Below, one piece after another: positions 63,772 to 64,000 of a DNA stretch of 64,000 bases (its first letter is position 1; the number at the start of each line of letters is the position of its first letter). The stretch comes from an uncultured Aquimarina sp. GTDB lineage: Bacteria > Bacteroidota > Bacteroidia > Flavobacteriales > Flavobacteriaceae. Under the pieces are notes generated by a model. It was not told where the DNA came from, did no database searches, and saw only the letters and a list, made by a program, of their open reading frames with translations. Location: NCBI GenBank assembly GCA_947498765.1, contig CANMLG010000028.1, forward strand, positions 28,851 through 92,850, written 5' to 3'. The position numbers and the translations under genes were made by a program.

Positions 63772-64000
63772 CTTTCGAAGTAATACTAAACTACATACCT
63801 AATCTAAATAAAACACGCTAACTGGTTCGAGTATTTTATCGTAGCGATAGCGGAGGGAAAATGTATCCAGAACTTATTACACAAATTACTCGAAGCTATG
63901 CTAGACTATATACCAACTTAAATAAACACGCTAACTGGTTCGAGTATTTTATCGTAGCGATAGCGGAGGGAAAATGTATCCAGAACTTATTACACAAATT
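63772..64000. repeat. 113-bp-period tandem repeat running to the window end
   Basis: Positions 63811-63887 (77 bp) recur without visible change at 63924-64000. The stretches before each (63772-63810 and 63888-63923) are alike but diverged. The conserved part contains CTAACTGGTTCGAG, TATCG-TAG-CGATA (small hairpin) and GCGGAGGGAAAATG, and is GC-richer than its surroundings. The unit is not a multiple of 3, so it does not encode a repeated protein. The array may continue past the window. No gene is seen between 63616 and 64000. Confidence 0.8.

Noticed and set aside
63772..64000. CRISPR array
   Set aside because: The repeat is 77 bp with a 113-bp period, too long for CRISPR, and no cas genes are in the window.

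Overview
The window reads as chromosome of a marine flavobacterium (Bacteroidota, Flavobacteriaceae-like). It is AT-rich. Several secreted proteins end in type A or type B type IX secretion (T9SS) sorting domains. TAnnTTTG-type -7 promoter boxes recur, and there is a mevalonate-pathway block. Two GH86 and one GH117 enzymes, all secreted and two of them with CBM6 modules, suggest growth on red-algal galactans (agar or porphyran). No rRNA, tRNA or CRISPR array was found.

Layout. 1-4.0 kb: a GH86 gene cut by the window edge and a GH117 exo-enzyme. 4.1-9.9 kb: uvrA, then a duplicated cassette of ECF sigma factor, conserved hairpin and 48-residue protein, then nth. 9.9-16.7 kb: a Bcp peroxiredoxin, a small T9SS protein, and a TetR/ABC/HlyD/TolC type I export operon with a 23-bp palindrome over its promoter. 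The ABC subunit has badly degenerate ATPase motifs. 16.7-21.5 kb: an accessory island with two Rhs C-terminal remnants, a candidate immunity gene, a ParE/RelE-type toxin-antitoxin pair, an unknown 44/155-residue gene pair, and two direct copies of a frameshifted tyrosine-recombinase remnant.

21.6-31.3 kb: an AarF/UbiB-like kinase with its TetR regulator, a TlpA-like redoxin, htpG, an S41 peptidase, SelO, a small conserved protein and MsrA (a protein-repair and redox group). 31.4-38.0 kb: a 2177-residue GH8-like T9SS protein. 38.2-42.0 kb: TerB, then on the minus strand a compact four-gene operon encoding a coiled-coil protein, a roadblock-like protein, a Rab/Ras-like small GTPase and a hybrid histidine kinase. 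This is the most unusual signalling unit in the window.

42.2-47.7 kb: aspartokinase and a four-gene glycosyltransferase operon. 47.7-51.7 kb: an RsuA/RluB-type protein with an unusual active-site motif, a UbiA prenyltransferase, a mevalonate-type kinase and diphosphomevalonate decarboxylase. 51.8-56.6 kb: TspO, TetR, an HI0933-like flavoprotein, GDPD, TrmN6, RimM and S16. 56.8-64 kb: a lipoprotein with a HYR-like domain, an S9 dipeptidyl peptidase, a complete GH86 with CBM6, and a tandem repeat that runs to the window end. All calls come from reading the sequence by eye; no database search was run.
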